Below, one piece after another: positions 1-12,786 of a DNA stretch of 64,000 nucleotides. This DNA comes from Nissolia schottii. Taxonomy: Eukaryota > Streptophyta > Magnoliopsida > Fabales > Fabaceae. The position numbers and the translations under genes are program-made. Location of the stretch: assembly GCA_003254905.1 (NCBI GenBank), contig QANU01015964.1, positions 778,713 through 842,712 on the forward strand, in the 5' to 3' direction. The stretch's first letter is position 1. Each line of letters begins with the position of its first letter. The notes beneath the pieces were generated by a model. That model was given only the letters and a program-made list of their open reading frames with translations, searched no databases and was not told the origin of the DNA.

Positions 1-252
1 ACTCCACGTATTTAAAGAAATGTCAGTCTATTTCTCTTTTTTAACATGACATGATTATACTCTAAATAATCATGAGAGGATCCTAATCCTTGTTTTATGG
101 GAGGAGCGTACATTAACAAAATTAAGTCTTTAAACTAAGTTTCTCAAATCCTAAGTAATTTGATAATAGTTGCACATAAGGGAAAAAATAATGTGTGTAT
201 GCCCTATGTATGAAATGCATGTATGCATGGAAGAGGAGGGAGGGTCACATAC

Positions 253-391
253 TAGGATTGGCATAGCATTCAGGGCTGCCATAATAGGTTGCTCTGGAGC
301 AAGTAAAAGAGTCCTGAGAGGTACACATTGCAGGTAAGAGCATAATGACACAAACAAGGCCTAGTTGGTAATGCTTAAAATTAAGTTCCAT
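253..391 (-). CDS. EXLB1: Expansin-like B protein, first exon only (gene runs off the left edge)
   Basis: Read on the minus strand, the ATG at 391 opens a 46-codon exon ending at a GT donor (251-252). The next exon must lie left of base 1, so the gene is cut by the window, not broken. The peptide begins with a hydrophobic signal sequence (about residues 1-24, ending near AMCTS), then gives DSFTCSRATYYGSPECYANP. That matches the mature N-terminus of expansin-like B proteins, where RATYYGSP leads into the double-psi beta-barrel domain. Family members are secreted wall proteins related to expansins, but their wall-loosening activity is not established. A TATA box lies 130 bases upstream. The call rests on remembered family sequence; the single exon limits certainty. 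Confidence 0.8.
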
Positions 392-520
392 GTCTAAATG
401 CAAGCACTAATAAAATTGGAGAGAAATTCAACTAGTGTTTAATTAGGAGAACAATGCAAGAACAACTATGATAAAGAGAGAGGGTATTATGGGATATCCC
501 AAAAGCAAAGAAGTGGAGTC

Positions 521-528
521 ATATTTAT
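521..528 (-). promoter_or_regulatory. TATA box of the expansin-like B gene
   Basis: The minus strand reads TATAAATA here, about 130 bases upstream of the ATG at 391. The stretch between is CT-rich, as expected of a 5' leader. The position suits a core promoter. Confidence 0.55.
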
Positions 529-2668
529 AGTGTACAGGCCTTAGTGTATTAGCCATTTTTTATTTATTTATTCCCACTTGGAAACTAATTAAGGGAATAT
601 GCAAAGAGGATTGGAATAATGATGTGTAACATGTAGACCCTATGATTGAGCCCTCAAGGGGCCAGGGTCATCATGTCATATTAGAACCAATTTTATTAGA
701 ACAAATGGCACAATGCCTAACTTTGTTCTATATTGTAACAAATTTCTGGGAAGATCCATGCATTTGAAGCTAGCTCAACTCATGGTTTGAATTCTGATAG
801 AAAGAAGATACTGGTAGATACTATTCAATAGATTTATCTGATCCCTAATTACGTTTCTTGTCGCCTACGGCAACTCTTCTCCACTAGCTCCACTAAAACT
901 TAGTTATCATTGAGACACATGAGAAATCACGTAGAATTACAAACTGAAGATTTCAATTACAATACTGATGCAGTCATTATTTTTCCTCTCTTTAACTTCT
1001 GTTTCATTGGATTTTTTTAAAAGAAATTTTTAATGAGGTTTGATCGATACAAGTCAAGTTTTGTTGAGTTTTAATGATGGGTTGGATTGTGCAGTTAGTG
1101 ACTTTATCAAATGATATTGAAACTATAAAAAAAAATAAATTAAATCACTAATAAATATGCTTGTAGAAGAATTCTGTGTTAACAATTAGAAATTTTATTT
1201 ATCTTACCATTAATTCTGGTATAAAAAAAGGTTTCACATCCATTACTAATTACTTTGATTATCCATCGTATTAAAAAAATGTAACTAAAAATAGGTGTCC
1301 ACCTTTTACATCCTCTGTTTTTTATATTAATTTCTTGGTATCCAAAATGCTATCTTAACATAAAATTTATAAAACATTCGTCATTAACAAATACACAACA
1401 AAGGTTTAAGGAAACATCAAATGGGTTTAATCAACCAACACCAGACAGCTTGTTGGTGTGAATTTTTTTTATTTTATTATATAGTAATGTACAATCAAAG
1501 TAGTTTTAGGTGAGTATATCCGAATTTATATGATTTTACTTTTATCTAAATTTTTAAGTAAGTTAACTTGATTTTGATATCTAAACACTTGATTTTGATA
1601 TCTAAACTTATAAATTCATAAACTATTTTAACAAACGTGCAAATGTTATTTTTCTTCTGCGTTCAATAAAAACCTTCTTTTTTTTGCACTTAGGATATCT
1701 ATCACCAGTATCAATGATTAATTTTTTGCAATAATTAAGTTCACATAAAGTGATAGATTGTTGATCACAAAATATTTTTTCATTCTCATAAAATAGGATC
1801 GAACCCCAACCTCATAGTTAAAAGACAATGTAAGTTACTATCACGCCACACTTAGGTTTCATGCCTTCAATAAATATCTAGCAGCCATCTTTGGTTGTAA
1901 CGCACTCAGTTCGTCGGCCACTAACTGATTCGTTAGTCAGTAAGCAAAAGTTGTAATATCAAATTCAACTTTGGTACGGGATAAGGCAAGTCAGATAGCC
2001 TTAATTAAGCTGCATACATATGAAGTAGTACTAGTTTATTTGGTTGCGGAAAACAAAAAGGAATAATAGTTAGTTAAACTTGTTGTATAGGGTCTCTTGC
2101 ATTTGGCTTAGTAACTTTAGATTTTGGTTATCCTTTATAAGAGAGATCTTTTGCTATTAATCAAAATGGTGAGTCTCTACTAGTTTTGTGAAAGGTTGCA
2201 TTTCAATGATTGTTACATCAAAGTGTCAATTCTATTTATTTTAAATTATTCTCACACCAATAAACGTTTTTCATATTCACTGAGCATGCATTATTTCTTA
2301 TTTTCTTATTACATAAGAGAGAAATTTTGGTGTCGGCCTGGTTGCATATATGCTGGGGCAAGTGTAAGAAACCCATTGAAAAGGAGGCAAAAGACCAAAG
2401 CCAAAGTCTATTGGATTTTGGAGTTGGAGTAGTTGCTTCTTAATCAAACCCATCCATTTGGTGGCTGATCCTCTCCTTTGATTCTTGTCCAAGAGACAGA
2501 GGGAAAAGAGAGAACTCATTAATAGGGGCAGCAGTTGTTGATCCAAACAGTACGAGGATAGTGCTCCAAACGTTTATGGCAATTTAGTCCATTGAAAAAT
2601 GTATCGATGTCTTAAGTGTTTTTTAAAAAGGAGAAATAATGTGTCAATTTAATTTTTGAAAATGTCAA

Positions 2669-2783
2669 CGTAATTTTTAAAATTTTAAAACATTATATTT
2701 ATTAGTTCCTAAAAACTTTAAAAAAAAAATTGGCAACTGAGATTTATAGCAACAATGTTTTAAAATTTTAAAAATTAAATTGA
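2669..2783. repeat. Inverted repeat, possible MITE
   Basis: An arm around 2,669-2,695 (core TTTTTAAAATTTTAAAACAT) recurs as its reverse complement around 2,754-2,783. AT-rich low complexity makes chance pairing possible. No target duplication was found. Confidence 0.35.
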
Positions 2784-4340
2784 TATTTAATCCTAAACTT
2801 TAATTAAAGCCTTTTTCTTCTCTCATTGAACCGAAGAAGACACTTTTGTGTCCTCGCTGCTTGCTTGCAAAAGATTTAGCTCGATTATAATGGGTATAAA
2901 TATAAATATTAAAAGGTAATACTTTTGATTAAAAAATTGTAAGAAGTATTGTTTTCACAATTTTGGGGATAAAATATTAAAGATTATTTTTTTCCTTTAA
3001 ATAAATGTGTTTTTTAAAAATTAAACTTATATCTTTATCTTTACAGGAATTAAGCTATTTACAATTCATCAAACAACTTATTGATAAAAATGTAACCCTA
3101 AATATTTATGGTAATACTAGTACTATTTTTTTTTCTTCTAATAGTAGCAATGAGATTTGAAATCTAAAACTTGTACATACTATTTAAATATCTCACAATT
3201 ATTTATAATCACATAACACTAGTACTTTATGGTCATGACTAACACAATGCCTAACTAACAAGGTGGTCCAACGTAAATTTGTTCTATGATCATACAAGAA
3301 TCTCTCTTAATTAACGGCTAATTGAGTTTTGTTCTTGTTCAAATTAACCATAGATCTCCATGCCCGCTACCTGTTGAATTTCAGCTGATTTACATTTACA
3401 AACACAATATTATGCCGTCAGATATTATTCCAACCGAGGCATATATCACTCACAAACTTGCACAATCCACATATATTATTGGAGCAGATAATAAGTTATT
3501 AGCACTACATAAACTAGGGTATAAACTAGGGTTGAGAGTTTTATGATCTCGTAATAGAACAATTCAAATTAGATTAGATAAAATTCAAGGGACTTGAGAG
3601 ATGCCTTCAATAAAAATTAAAAACAACACTATATCCAATGTAATAATCAGGTAAATCAAGAAGTTTTGTCTTTCCTTTTCAAATTTCAAACAGACCCCCT
3701 CCTTTCACACGCATACATAATAATAATGTCCAATTTCGTCTCTAAACTTTATATGTGTATTTAATTTGACCCCTAAAAATTTCCTTTTCAAAATTCAAAC
3801 CCCTCCCCCACACTGACAAATCCATAAAATTTAAGTTGTGGGAGCAAAATTATATAAATATAATAAAAATTTTACATAATTACATTTAGGCATAAAAAAA
3901 TATTAATCAAAATATCAAAATGTCAATTTATAATTATTCTCTTCTCGTTTTCATATTTTGAAAGTGATGAAAAATCTTTTCATTATCAATGTCATCCAAT
4001 ATCTAATTTTCTATATGTTGTCAAATAATAATTATTTAATCATTCATTTCCTCATGCAACTTTGGAGCCAATCTTTTGTGATATTCATAAGAGAAAAAAT
4101 TATTTCAACTAATGCAATTGTTACGGATAAAGCTAAAGTTAAAAATAGTGTAATGAATGTATTAAAAAAAATATTCCTTTTAATAATTTTTTATTTTAAT
4201 GTGAGAGCAAGATTGTTAATTAACTAGTGTCAAAATTCACAATATACTCATATTGCAAAAAAATTAGAAATATCAATGGGTAATGCCCCCACAATTCAAT
4301 ACATGCATCTGTCTATGCCGCACACATAAGAAAAAAATGT

Positions 4341-4553
4341 TAATGCTCAACTTTATCCTTAAAATTTTAATGTGTGTCTAGTTGGTTTCAAAAAAATGAT
4401 TTGTTAATCCAAAAAAAAATTTGTTAACCCCAAAAAAAAATCATACTTAACCTACTTAATGATTTGTTATTTTATTGAATGTATAAAGTATAATTTTTTT
4501 TAAAAGACTAGGTTAGATACACATGTAAAGTTAAAAGACGAAATTGAGCATTA
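4341..4553. mobile_element. Stowaway-like MITE (about 210 bp)
   Basis: The two ends are long imperfect inverted repeats that begin ATGCTCAA and are flanked by TA on both sides, as in Tc1/mariner-derived Stowaway elements. The inner arms carry ACATGTGTATCTAACC-like sequence, with several substitutions between arms. A related inverted-repeat element sits in the CAT transporter's third intron (18,646-18,989). Confidence 0.55.
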
Positions 4554-5257
4554 AAACAAAATAAAAATAAAAAAAAGAAAAATAGCCGGCATCACTTTCG
4601 ATCAATGGGACAAAGCACCTAAATAAAATTGGATAGGGTAAGTACTAATAGGCATGGTCATTGTACATGGAGTTAGGATCAAACCAAACACAAAGGGGGT
4701 CTATATATGTATCCTCCAATCAAAATTGATGGTTGTGGGGAAACATATATGTAATAATGCAAACGCAAGGTGTAAGCAAGCAGCGACGTTCTCTAAATTC
4801 CACGTGTCCCTTCTCCTCATATCATACCTTTTTCATACTTAAGATGGCCATGAAAAGAACAAGCAAATATTGCTCTATTGAAGCACTATGTAGTTAGTGG
4901 AATAGAAAATAATAGAAACTATAGCTAGAGAATTATATATAGATCATCATGGATATCGCTGTCAGCATATGCTCACTTTTTCAGATCGTTAAGAGTGGGA
5001 TTAATGCTTAAAGAAGCGTGACGTGCTCGATTGCTTAAGTTTGTGCTTCTTTCTACTAACAACACATTAAACGCTAACTACTCTGGTTGGTGAAATAAAA
5101 TTGATCATTATACACATCACAAGACAATTGAAAATTTTAAGAATGTGTCAATACCGGAAAATTAATTAATTAAATCACTGCCCAAGTGTGAACGTGAAAT
5201 TATGCCTCACCCAATCGCTTAATTTAACCGATCTTAATTCCAAATACATTTAATTTA

Positions 5258-5381
5258 GGGAGAAATTCTTATGTGTTTATAGAGCATATTTCATGCCTGC
5301 TTTATAAATATTATTATTTATTATATATTTTTAAATATTATAAATTAAACATATGCTCCATATACTCACCCGAATTTCTCC
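5258..5381. mobile_element. Small MITE with 10-bp terminal inverted repeats
   Basis: GGAGAAATTC at 5,259-5,268 is matched by its exact reverse complement at 5,372-5,381. Similarity of the arms continues inward (GAGCATA on the left, TATGCTC on the right). AATTTA directly flanks both ends (5,252-5,257 and 5,382-5,387) and may be the target-site duplication. There is no coding capacity. Confidence 0.55.
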
Positions 5382-6689
5382 AATTTATTGGCATCATCAC
5401 AATCAGCCTAGCAAAGTAGTACTGAAGCACAATACCGAGTATTAAAAAAGAAAAAGAAAATGTCGGTGGAAAGGGAACAGTTACTCTTTTCTACAAATTG
5501 GCTTTTCTAATTGCGTTCTGCACTTTCAACGATGAATAAATTACATACATGATTATAGCCAACTTTAAAGAATTAGCGAGAAAGTTAAAGTAGTAAGTTT
5601 TGAGTTTTTAAAATATTTAATGTTATTAAAAGTACATAATTTTTATTTTTGTAATATAAATTTTTTTATTTTTTGATAAGTGTCTTTAAAATATTTGTTA
5701 ACAAAATTTTAACTATATTTAAGACATCTCCAATATAATAAAGGAAAAAGCTAATTAGACTCTCGTTAAAGTGATCCACGTGAAATATTTTGAATTTTTT
5801 TAATACATTTTTAATAGATTTTAATTTTTTCATACAATATTATTTTCTTGTTTTTTTAATAAATGTCATAAAGATATTTATTAACAAAACTCATGCAATA
5901 AAAACAAAAGTTTATGTTCCGAAATTTTTAGTATCACTTTTTTCTTTTTCATTGGAGATTAGAGGAGAGAAGTCATCTAAAACAATGATTTTATTTTGTT
6001 CCCTCTTAATAAGGAGTCATCCCACCACACTTAAACAAATAGTTATTTGACATGTGTAGCTTGGACATGATTTATTTTCATTTTTAATTAATACAAAAAG
6101 AAGCCCATGCATTAATTGGCTTTAGCTCTAACTCGTGAGGTGGGGAACTTGAATTGGCTCTGCAATTAATTCGTTAACCATGTTAATATTAATCATGTGA
6201 GAAATTGCAATGCATTAACTAGCTTTGGATCAATTACTTGTAGAATTAAATTTTTTTTTTTAAGGTTTTAACTTTAAAAAATAACTGTATAAATTTTTTA
6301 TCTACAATTTAATTAATTAAAATTAATTTTAAATAAATATTATTCAAAAACAAATTTTATATATTTTTTCCAATACAAAAATAAAATTGTGTAACATAAA
6401 ATATTTATAACAAGACATTTCATAAATATATTAATTTATTTTTAAGTTTATAAAACATGTGAAATCATAATTGAGACTAAAGTTTATTTCTTCCATTGTA
6501 GTGAAAATGATTGTTTTTGAGATACTTTCACATTTTATGATATATTAATAATGTGACAATAATGCAGTACGGTGATATAAAAATAGTGACTCTCATTGGA
6601 AATGCTCTCTCAATCCAGTGCGATACGCGGGTAAATAAATTATTTTGTAATAAATGCATATATTTTGTTGTTATATGATATCAAAGTTT

Positions 6690-7145
6690 ATCAGTTGTAG
6701 AGTCCGTGGTCACTTTATTGCTAGTTTCTCTTCTAATTTGGGTCCTATGACTATCACGGTTGCGGAGCTTTGGGGTGTGCTGAATGGTTTGAAGCTTGCT
6801 TGGTCTAGAGCTATCAATTTTGTAGAAATCGAGTAATGTGCTTCTCCTTTTATTGACCGTGACATTCCTAGTTTGCATCAAAATTCTTCTCTACTCTTAG
6901 CTATTAAAGATCCACTGAACTTGGATTGGAGTGTTGAGAGAGGCAAATTTTAGTGTGGATATTTTGGTTAAGCACGAGCATTCTAATCTAAGCGAGACTC
7001 CATTTTTTTAAAGCTTTACCTCATTTTCTCTCTCATGCTTTTGAGATGTTGATTTTCGGGGAATTGTTTTTGCTAAACTGAATGCTAACTAGGTTAGTTT
7101 TTCAATCTTGAGTGTTTTGCCCCGTTCAACATTAAAAAGAAAACA
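6690..7145 (+). pseudogene. LINE (L1-type) 3' end fragment with RNase H remnant
   Basis: The plus-strand frame 6,690-6,836 gives RGHFIASFSSNLG then VAELWGVLNGLKLAWSRA and VEIE. This is the pattern of the RNase H domain at the 3' end of plant L1-type LINEs (xAELWAxxxGLxLAW followed by VExD). Homology seems to continue in broken frames to the FFNLECFAPFNI-like end near 7,130, followed by an A-rich stretch, as expected of a LINE tail. The rest of the element is absent and several stops interrupt it, so this is a 5'-truncated dead copy. Confidence 0.6.
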
Positions 7146-8396
7146 AAAATAAACATTTATAGAGTCCAGTTTAAAATTTAAATATATGTCTATTTTTATT
7201 ATCATGGCATTATAAACAAACAAAGGAGATATCTTAATACAAATGTAAAATTTGGTTCGTGATAAAATTGGACTGATAAGGCCTCTTCTATTTGGGCCTT
7301 AACTGATGGTCATGGTATGGTAACTGATGGGGTTGGGCTTCTTTAGCATTGGCCATAACAGCCCATTATTAGATAAATAAAGGTAGCAATCTGACAGTTC
7401 AGTAGCACAACTCCAACCCTACCTCAAGGGGGCCAAGGCCCGTGTATGGGTTAACCAAAAAATTAATATCTCAATTTTTTTTTTCATTTATTCATAAGTA
7501 TCTCAAATTAACTATTGAATACATATTCAATGTAAAATAATTTTATATTGTTATTTAATCATGCCCTGAGTGCTGACTGGCTTAGATTCGAGAAACATGT
7601 ATTGCTACATCACTAAATTTAGTTGATTGTCAGAATGATTGACATAATTGATAAAGAAGGAAATTATATCACACAATATTGCAAGTTTGATCATTACGAT
7701 TGAAATAGTAAGTGACTTTTATACTTAGCATCTTAAAAGTTCAACATATTAGTATAGAATTGATTGGTAGTGTCTAATGATGCATTAATTTTGACATATT
7801 ATCATTCAATATGTGTCCTACACATTCCTGAGTTTTAGTAAATGTTCAGTATTTTTTTTTTCAATTTATAATTACACTCTACACTTATTTAAAATCATAT
7901 TTATAATGATATAATAGGCACGCTACATTAATTTATACAATAGACACAACATTCTGTTATCATTTCTCTAAAATTTTAGATGGATGCGCAAGTTTCATTA
8001 TAGTATATAGACGCACAATTGTCTAAAATTTACACCATAAAAAGGCAAGCAGATATTAAAATTTTTATGACCAAGATTTAATGTTTTGTTTGAATTTGTC
8101 CCCAACAATTATATTGTTTGACAGTAAAAGTGTAAGGGTCGGAGCATTTTCAACCTAAATGGGGGTATCCAATTTTGGAGTGCTCAAGCAAATATGAGCG
8201 TGTGAATAAGAAGTAAGAAGGGGTCACATGTTCATAGAGGTGGGTGGGTATGCATGCATGCGAGTGTGCCACGTGGGACACAAAGTTAGGGGAAGTTGGG
8301 AAAGAGTAATTATGACATGTCATCTATCCATGGGATGGGAAGTGAGGAGAGTGAGGATAGCCACTCGAAGCCCAGCCACGTCCCTTCCCTCAATCA
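7146..8396. other. Intergenic; upstream region of LIL3
   Basis: I see no gene between the LINE relic and LIL3. The last 250 bases hold the LIL3 promoter and leader, including the G-box listed separately. The remainder is AT-rich DNA without recognisable elements. Confidence 0.6.
8270..8275. promoter_or_regulatory. G-box (CACGTG) in the LIL3 promoter
   Basis: CACGTG sits in the near-palindromic context GTGCCACGTGGGAC, about 125 bases upstream of the LIL3 start. G-boxes bind bZIP and bHLH factors (HY5, PIF types) that control light-regulated chlorophyll genes. This fits LIL3's role, but function is inferred from the motif and its position only. Confidence 0.5.
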
Positions 8397-9475
8397 ATGT
8401 CTACTGCCATGGCTTCCTTCTCTCCTCCCTCTCACTTCTCACCCACGCCTCCTTCCAAACACCACCATCTCACCCTCAGGCCCAACAACCATCCCCTCCT
8501 CCTCCTCTCTCCCTTCAAGGTTTCTGCTCTCACTGCCGTTGAAACCCCACCCCCACCGCAGCCTGTTGCCGCTTCTGTGGCGGCCGCCGCCGAGCCAGAG
8601 GCGAACGGGGTGGCTTCTTTCGGGGACCCAAGATGGGTCGGAGGGACATGGGACCTGAAGCAGTTCCAGAAAAACGGCAACACTACTACTGAGTGGGATT
8701 CTGTCATTGATGCTGGTCAGCGATTTAACTGCAATTCTCTGTTCAAATCCCTAAATGTTGTTCCTTTGTTAGATATTCTGCTGTCTGTCACACAATGTAA
8801 TTGTAAAGATAAATTGCTAATTTTTGTTTATGTTTTTAACATATCTGAACAACTTGGACTGCCTTTATTTGCATTGTTTACTTGAACAGAAGATTTAGAG
8901 GTTAGATTCACTCGCGAGTTTGTGTTGCTCATTTCCCATATCTCATCGAATGAATGATTCTTGAAAACAATATTTTCAGAGGCTAGGAGGAGGAAATGGC
9001 TTGAGGACAACCCGGAATCATCCAGTAACGATAACCCTCTAGTTTTTGACACCTCCATTATACCTTGGTGGGCATGGATGAAAAGGTCCCATCTCCCTGA
9101 AGCTGAGTTACTTAATGGTTAGTGCCTAGCACTCATTTCATGTGGTGTTGTTGTTCTTCTTCTTCTTCAATCCAAGAAAACTTGACACGTTACTTTCTTG
9201 TGTTGGTTGAGTATAATGCAGGACGTGCCGCAATGGTAGGATTCTTTATGGCCTATTTTGTGGATAGCTTGACAGGAGTAGGTCTAGTTGACCAGATGGG
9301 CAACTTCTTATGCAAGACTCTTGTGTTTGTAGCAGTGGCGGGAGTGCTTCTGATCCGGAAGAACGAGGACTTGGAAACCCTTAGGAAGCTATGGGAAGAG
9401 ACTACGCTTTATGACAAGCAATGGCAGGCATCTTGGCAGCAGGACCAGAACTCGACCACTGCCCGAAAAGATTAG
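8397..9475 (+). CDS. LIL3: Light-harvesting-like protein 3, chloroplastic (LIL3)
   Basis: Three exons, 8,397-8,715, 8,980-9,117 and 9,222-9,475, join at GT-AG sites into a 236-residue frame. The N-terminus is Ser/Thr/Pro/His-rich and acidic-poor, as in a chloroplast transit peptide. The conserved mature part starts near [16 protein letters not shown]. The LHC-type motif [13 protein letters not shown] (residues 149-161: E149, N152, R154, M157) opens the first thylakoid helix. A second hydrophobic segment follows ([16 protein letters not shown]), and the tail is charged. In Arabidopsis, LIL3 tethers geranylgeranyl reductase and protochlorophyllide oxidoreductase to the thylakoid for chlorophyll and tocopherol synthesis. 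The ATG at 8,397 is followed by a second in-frame ATG four codons on (MSTAMASF), either of which may serve. A G-box lies upstream. Family assignment is firm. Confidence 0.93.
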
Positions 9476-12400
9476 TGTGTGGATTTCCTGTTTTTGTAGT
9501 TCCCTTGAATCACTGCTAATCTTGCTACTCCAAAACAAACAATCACATGAGTGTGAACTAGACCATTGTATTTGATTCATTTGCAATCCAAGTGCTGCAG
9601 CAGAATGGCGAAATTTCTTGAGCATCTCATGAAAATATTACTCTCTCTAGTTTCTTTCTTTGGTGGGTTTGGAAGGTGTCCAAACTTAGTTGCTCTCATT
9701 TACTGATCCTATATTTACTTATGTGATGAATATGAATATGAATAGTTTAAGAACTTTAGTCCAAACCACACTCAGGTAAACATACTTGTTCTGAATTCTC
9801 AAGAAACATGGAATGCGAAGATCACCTTGATGAACAAGCCAGTCATTTGGATCCATGGCACCTCCTCCAAGAGAAGCCCTTCAAACTTGTATTGCTTTCA
9901 CAAGAGCTGGGATTTCAAGTCCATTTGGCTTTAGCACCGCTGGTGCCATCGTCACTCACGGCGATACAAAAAAGTATCCTTGGGCTTTGGAAACGTGGGC
10001 TCTTGGGCTGCTAGGCCCAATTTTGTTAGAGGTGGTCCACGTTTCCACATGCTTACTATAAACTAACTAGAGGCTGTGACAGCAGATGAAAAATCCTTAT
10101 TGTATTTATCAAGGATTTCATATGGTATAAAGCAGAAGATAGCTAATTTTATGTGTGAACTGTGCTAGTCTGCTTTGTCCATGGAAACCTAGAGTTTGGA
10201 ATAACGCTACTATCTTTGAGTTTGTGATGGCCAATATTATTATCATAAATGGGTTTCTAATCTTTCTATGGCCAATGAACATCTATATATTCGGCCAAAC
10301 AAAATCAATTGGAATATGGATCAAACATCAAAGTAACATGAATTTGCGAGCATTCCAGAGAACTAATCTCCTATGAATGAATCTAAATTGGGGCCCACCT
10401 TTATGTGTGGGTGTGAGAGTTTGCAAGACTTATAATAATAATGCACTCCATCTCAGCATTGCTCTTATAAGAATATTATTATGATAAAAATTATTCCACT
10501 TCACTCAATTCGATTGTTTGTTGTGAATTCCTTCTCGCTGACAATGTACTTCATGGTTGATTGGAATTTTTATTGAAGCATAAACCACTAGATGGATTCA
10601 ACCTTTTCCTCTTCGGTACTTTTATATATTCTCGATTGTTGTAAAGTGCACACACACTAGGATATTACTTGCTACATTCATGAACCGGGCGACTTTATAA
10701 TACTCTATCCGTTTTACAGCATTTATTATTTGACAAATTTAATACATTTTTAAATAACTAATTCATACATGCTATTGCAACAATAACGAATATCAAAAAA
10801 GGATTTATCTTAAAATGGATTTCATTTTTTCTCATGTACTTTTTAGTTTTTTTCCCTCTCTTCCCCTTGCGTCTTCTCCCTATTCCCATCAACCGGGTCC
10901 CACATGTCTCCATAATTACAAGATAAAGGAAACATACTTTGGTGGCTGCTACACTGTTATGTACATATTTATTTATCTAGATCAGTTCAATTTTATTTTA
11001 TAGTATATATTTGTATTTTGTTTTTAATTCCAACCATTGGTATTTTGTTTTCTGAGATAGTTTTTGATTCAATAAATGAATTTTTTCCCTCTACTACTTT
11101 AACCACATATTATATAGGGAAATTTTACATGAATAACAAAAATGGATAACTATACATTGATAACGTACAAAATATAATAAAGAGATAAAATTGTTGAATA
11201 GTATAAGTATGTGAGACTCATATATAATTAAAATTCACTGTATTTTGTATTCATATTTTGTTATCCACTTTTGTTGTTCACGTAGCATTACTTATATTCA
11301 TAAATTATCAACAATATTGTTGAGTTTATTGATTTTATTTATTTTTAGAAATGTGTACAAAACCCCTGTATGCATTCAACATTCCCATTATAAAAATTGA
11401 AATCAATACTTTAAAAATTGTGTGATGCAAGTAAAATAACAATGTGTGAAACTCAGCACTCACTCAATGAGTGCAAATGCCTCCTGAGCTCTTTGTTGCA
11501 TTATACCCTTTTCTTTTTTTACCAATTCTTCATCCTTGAACTTTGGCTTTTCATTATTATAATAACAAATTAAGTGGTCATGAAGCTATAATGGCCATTT
11601 TCTATGAAATATGCTTTAATTCCTTTTACTTTATTCAATTTTAAATAATGACTGTGATGTGAAGGGCATCCTCATATTCCAAAGGCATTAATTGAGCGCT
11701 GGATAACACTATAGTATGCATGAACATTAATCTAGATAATTAAAGAAAGTTGTATGCTATAGCATGAAGACTTAACGACAATTGTAGCTTTTCAATTCAT
11801 GCTTTATATGTGTGTGTATATGTATATATATATAGCGGAAAACTGAGACCAAATTGCAACAATACATTATTAGGGTTTTAACATGTATTACCAGTTTAGT
11901 TGTAGGGGGAGATGTAAACTTAGAAACCACAATATTATGTCAAACACAATATTTTGACTCAAAACTTTAAAATAATGAATCTATAAATTCTCTCATTTTA
12001 ATTATATCCTCTTCACTCGGTTCGTTCTTAAGTAATATAAGACTCTTTTTTTATGGGAAAGGAAAAAACAAAATATTAAAGTATATATGTGAATGGGTGT
12101 GTACATATGACTAATTAAGAAGGCAAGGCTACCTATGCCATTTGAGGAAACGAAAATGCTCCGTATACACCAATATTATATAAACCCGTATATACACCTC
12201 CGTTTTATACATAATCAATGACAGTTATACGTTCTACAGTAGACCTTCCTCACAAACACCATTATGCGACTCCCCAACTCTATTTTCTCAACTATATGAC
12301 AAACGAAAACACACTTCGACGTGATTTTCTCAGCGATATCACACTCGAACCTATCAAACAATTTATTCTGAGCTACAAAATCCACATACAGAAGCATTCT

Positions 12401-12480
12401 TGGAATGAATCAGTTTCACGTAGTTTATGGAGTGTGTTGTTATGGAGTTTAAAGCAATTTTGCAGAATATGATATCTGTT
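9476..12480. other. Intergenic, one MITE, no supported gene
   Basis: The 3' flank of LIL3 is followed by AT-rich DNA. Short open frames at about 9,808-10,061 overlap in two phases and match no family I know. A stretch near 10,695-10,740 resembles a decayed MITE end. An inverted-repeat element (11,117-11,292) is listed separately. Confidence 0.55.
11117..11292. mobile_element. MITE with about 35-bp imperfect terminal inverted repeats
   Basis: The left end runs GGGAAATTTTACATGAATAA and on to CAAAAATGGATAAC. The right end, read on the other strand, runs AAGTAATGCTACGTGAACAA and on to CAAAAGTGGATAAC. The arms agree over most positions. The element has no coding frame. Confidence 0.5.
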
Positions 12481-12786
12481 TTTAGTGCACAAACTTTATA
12501 TGACTGTATGCACGAACATTATATGATTAAGTGCACAAACATTATGTACTTGTGTAACAACACTGTGATTTTACTCAAACATAAATAAGTTCACAATATT
12601 TATACATTTTGAATGGACAAACTTTATAAAAATTAGTTCACATACATGTGTACACACACTTTTGTACATTATGATGGATGAATTTTACGTATATGCATAT
12701 TACTTAAAGTATAGTTAAGTATTTTTGTAGAATATGATATCTGATTGGAGTGCATAAACTTTATATGACTGAGTGCTCAAACATTA
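12464..12786. repeat. Direct repeat of about 266-bp period running into the assembly gap
   Basis: GAATATGATATCTG and the following CACAAACTTTATATGACTG-type block occur near 12,464 and again near 12,730, about 266 bases apart. The second copy is cut by the N run. The internal words (CACAAACTTTAT, CACAAACATTA) are those of the MITE family also present at 35.6 and 63.8 kb. A longer tandem array may explain why assembly failed here. Confidence 0.5.

Larger units (their letters stand above)
392..6650. other. Intergenic, AT-rich, with MITE-like repeats and no supported gene
   Basis: No open frame here shows a family resemblance or a sensible exon chain. Apart from the expansin-like promoter it holds the small inverted-repeat elements listed separately (about 2,669-2,783, 4,341-4,553 and 5,258-5,381) and low-complexity A/T tracts. 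The ends near 5,720 and 6,600 read like opposite ends of another inverted-repeat element (CATCTCCAAT against CATTTCCAAT on the other strand), but I could not delimit it. Confidence 0.6.

Noticed and set aside
2298-2546. 82-codon minus-strand frame
   Set aside because: There is no family resemblance, no splice context, and AT-rich DNA lies around it.
9808-10061. Two overlapping plus-strand frames of 68 codons (one starts MAPPPREALQTCIAFTRAGI)
   Set aside because: The composition looks protein-like, but two phases overlap, no splice partner is evident and I recognise no family. It could be a gene scrap; a protein database search would decide.
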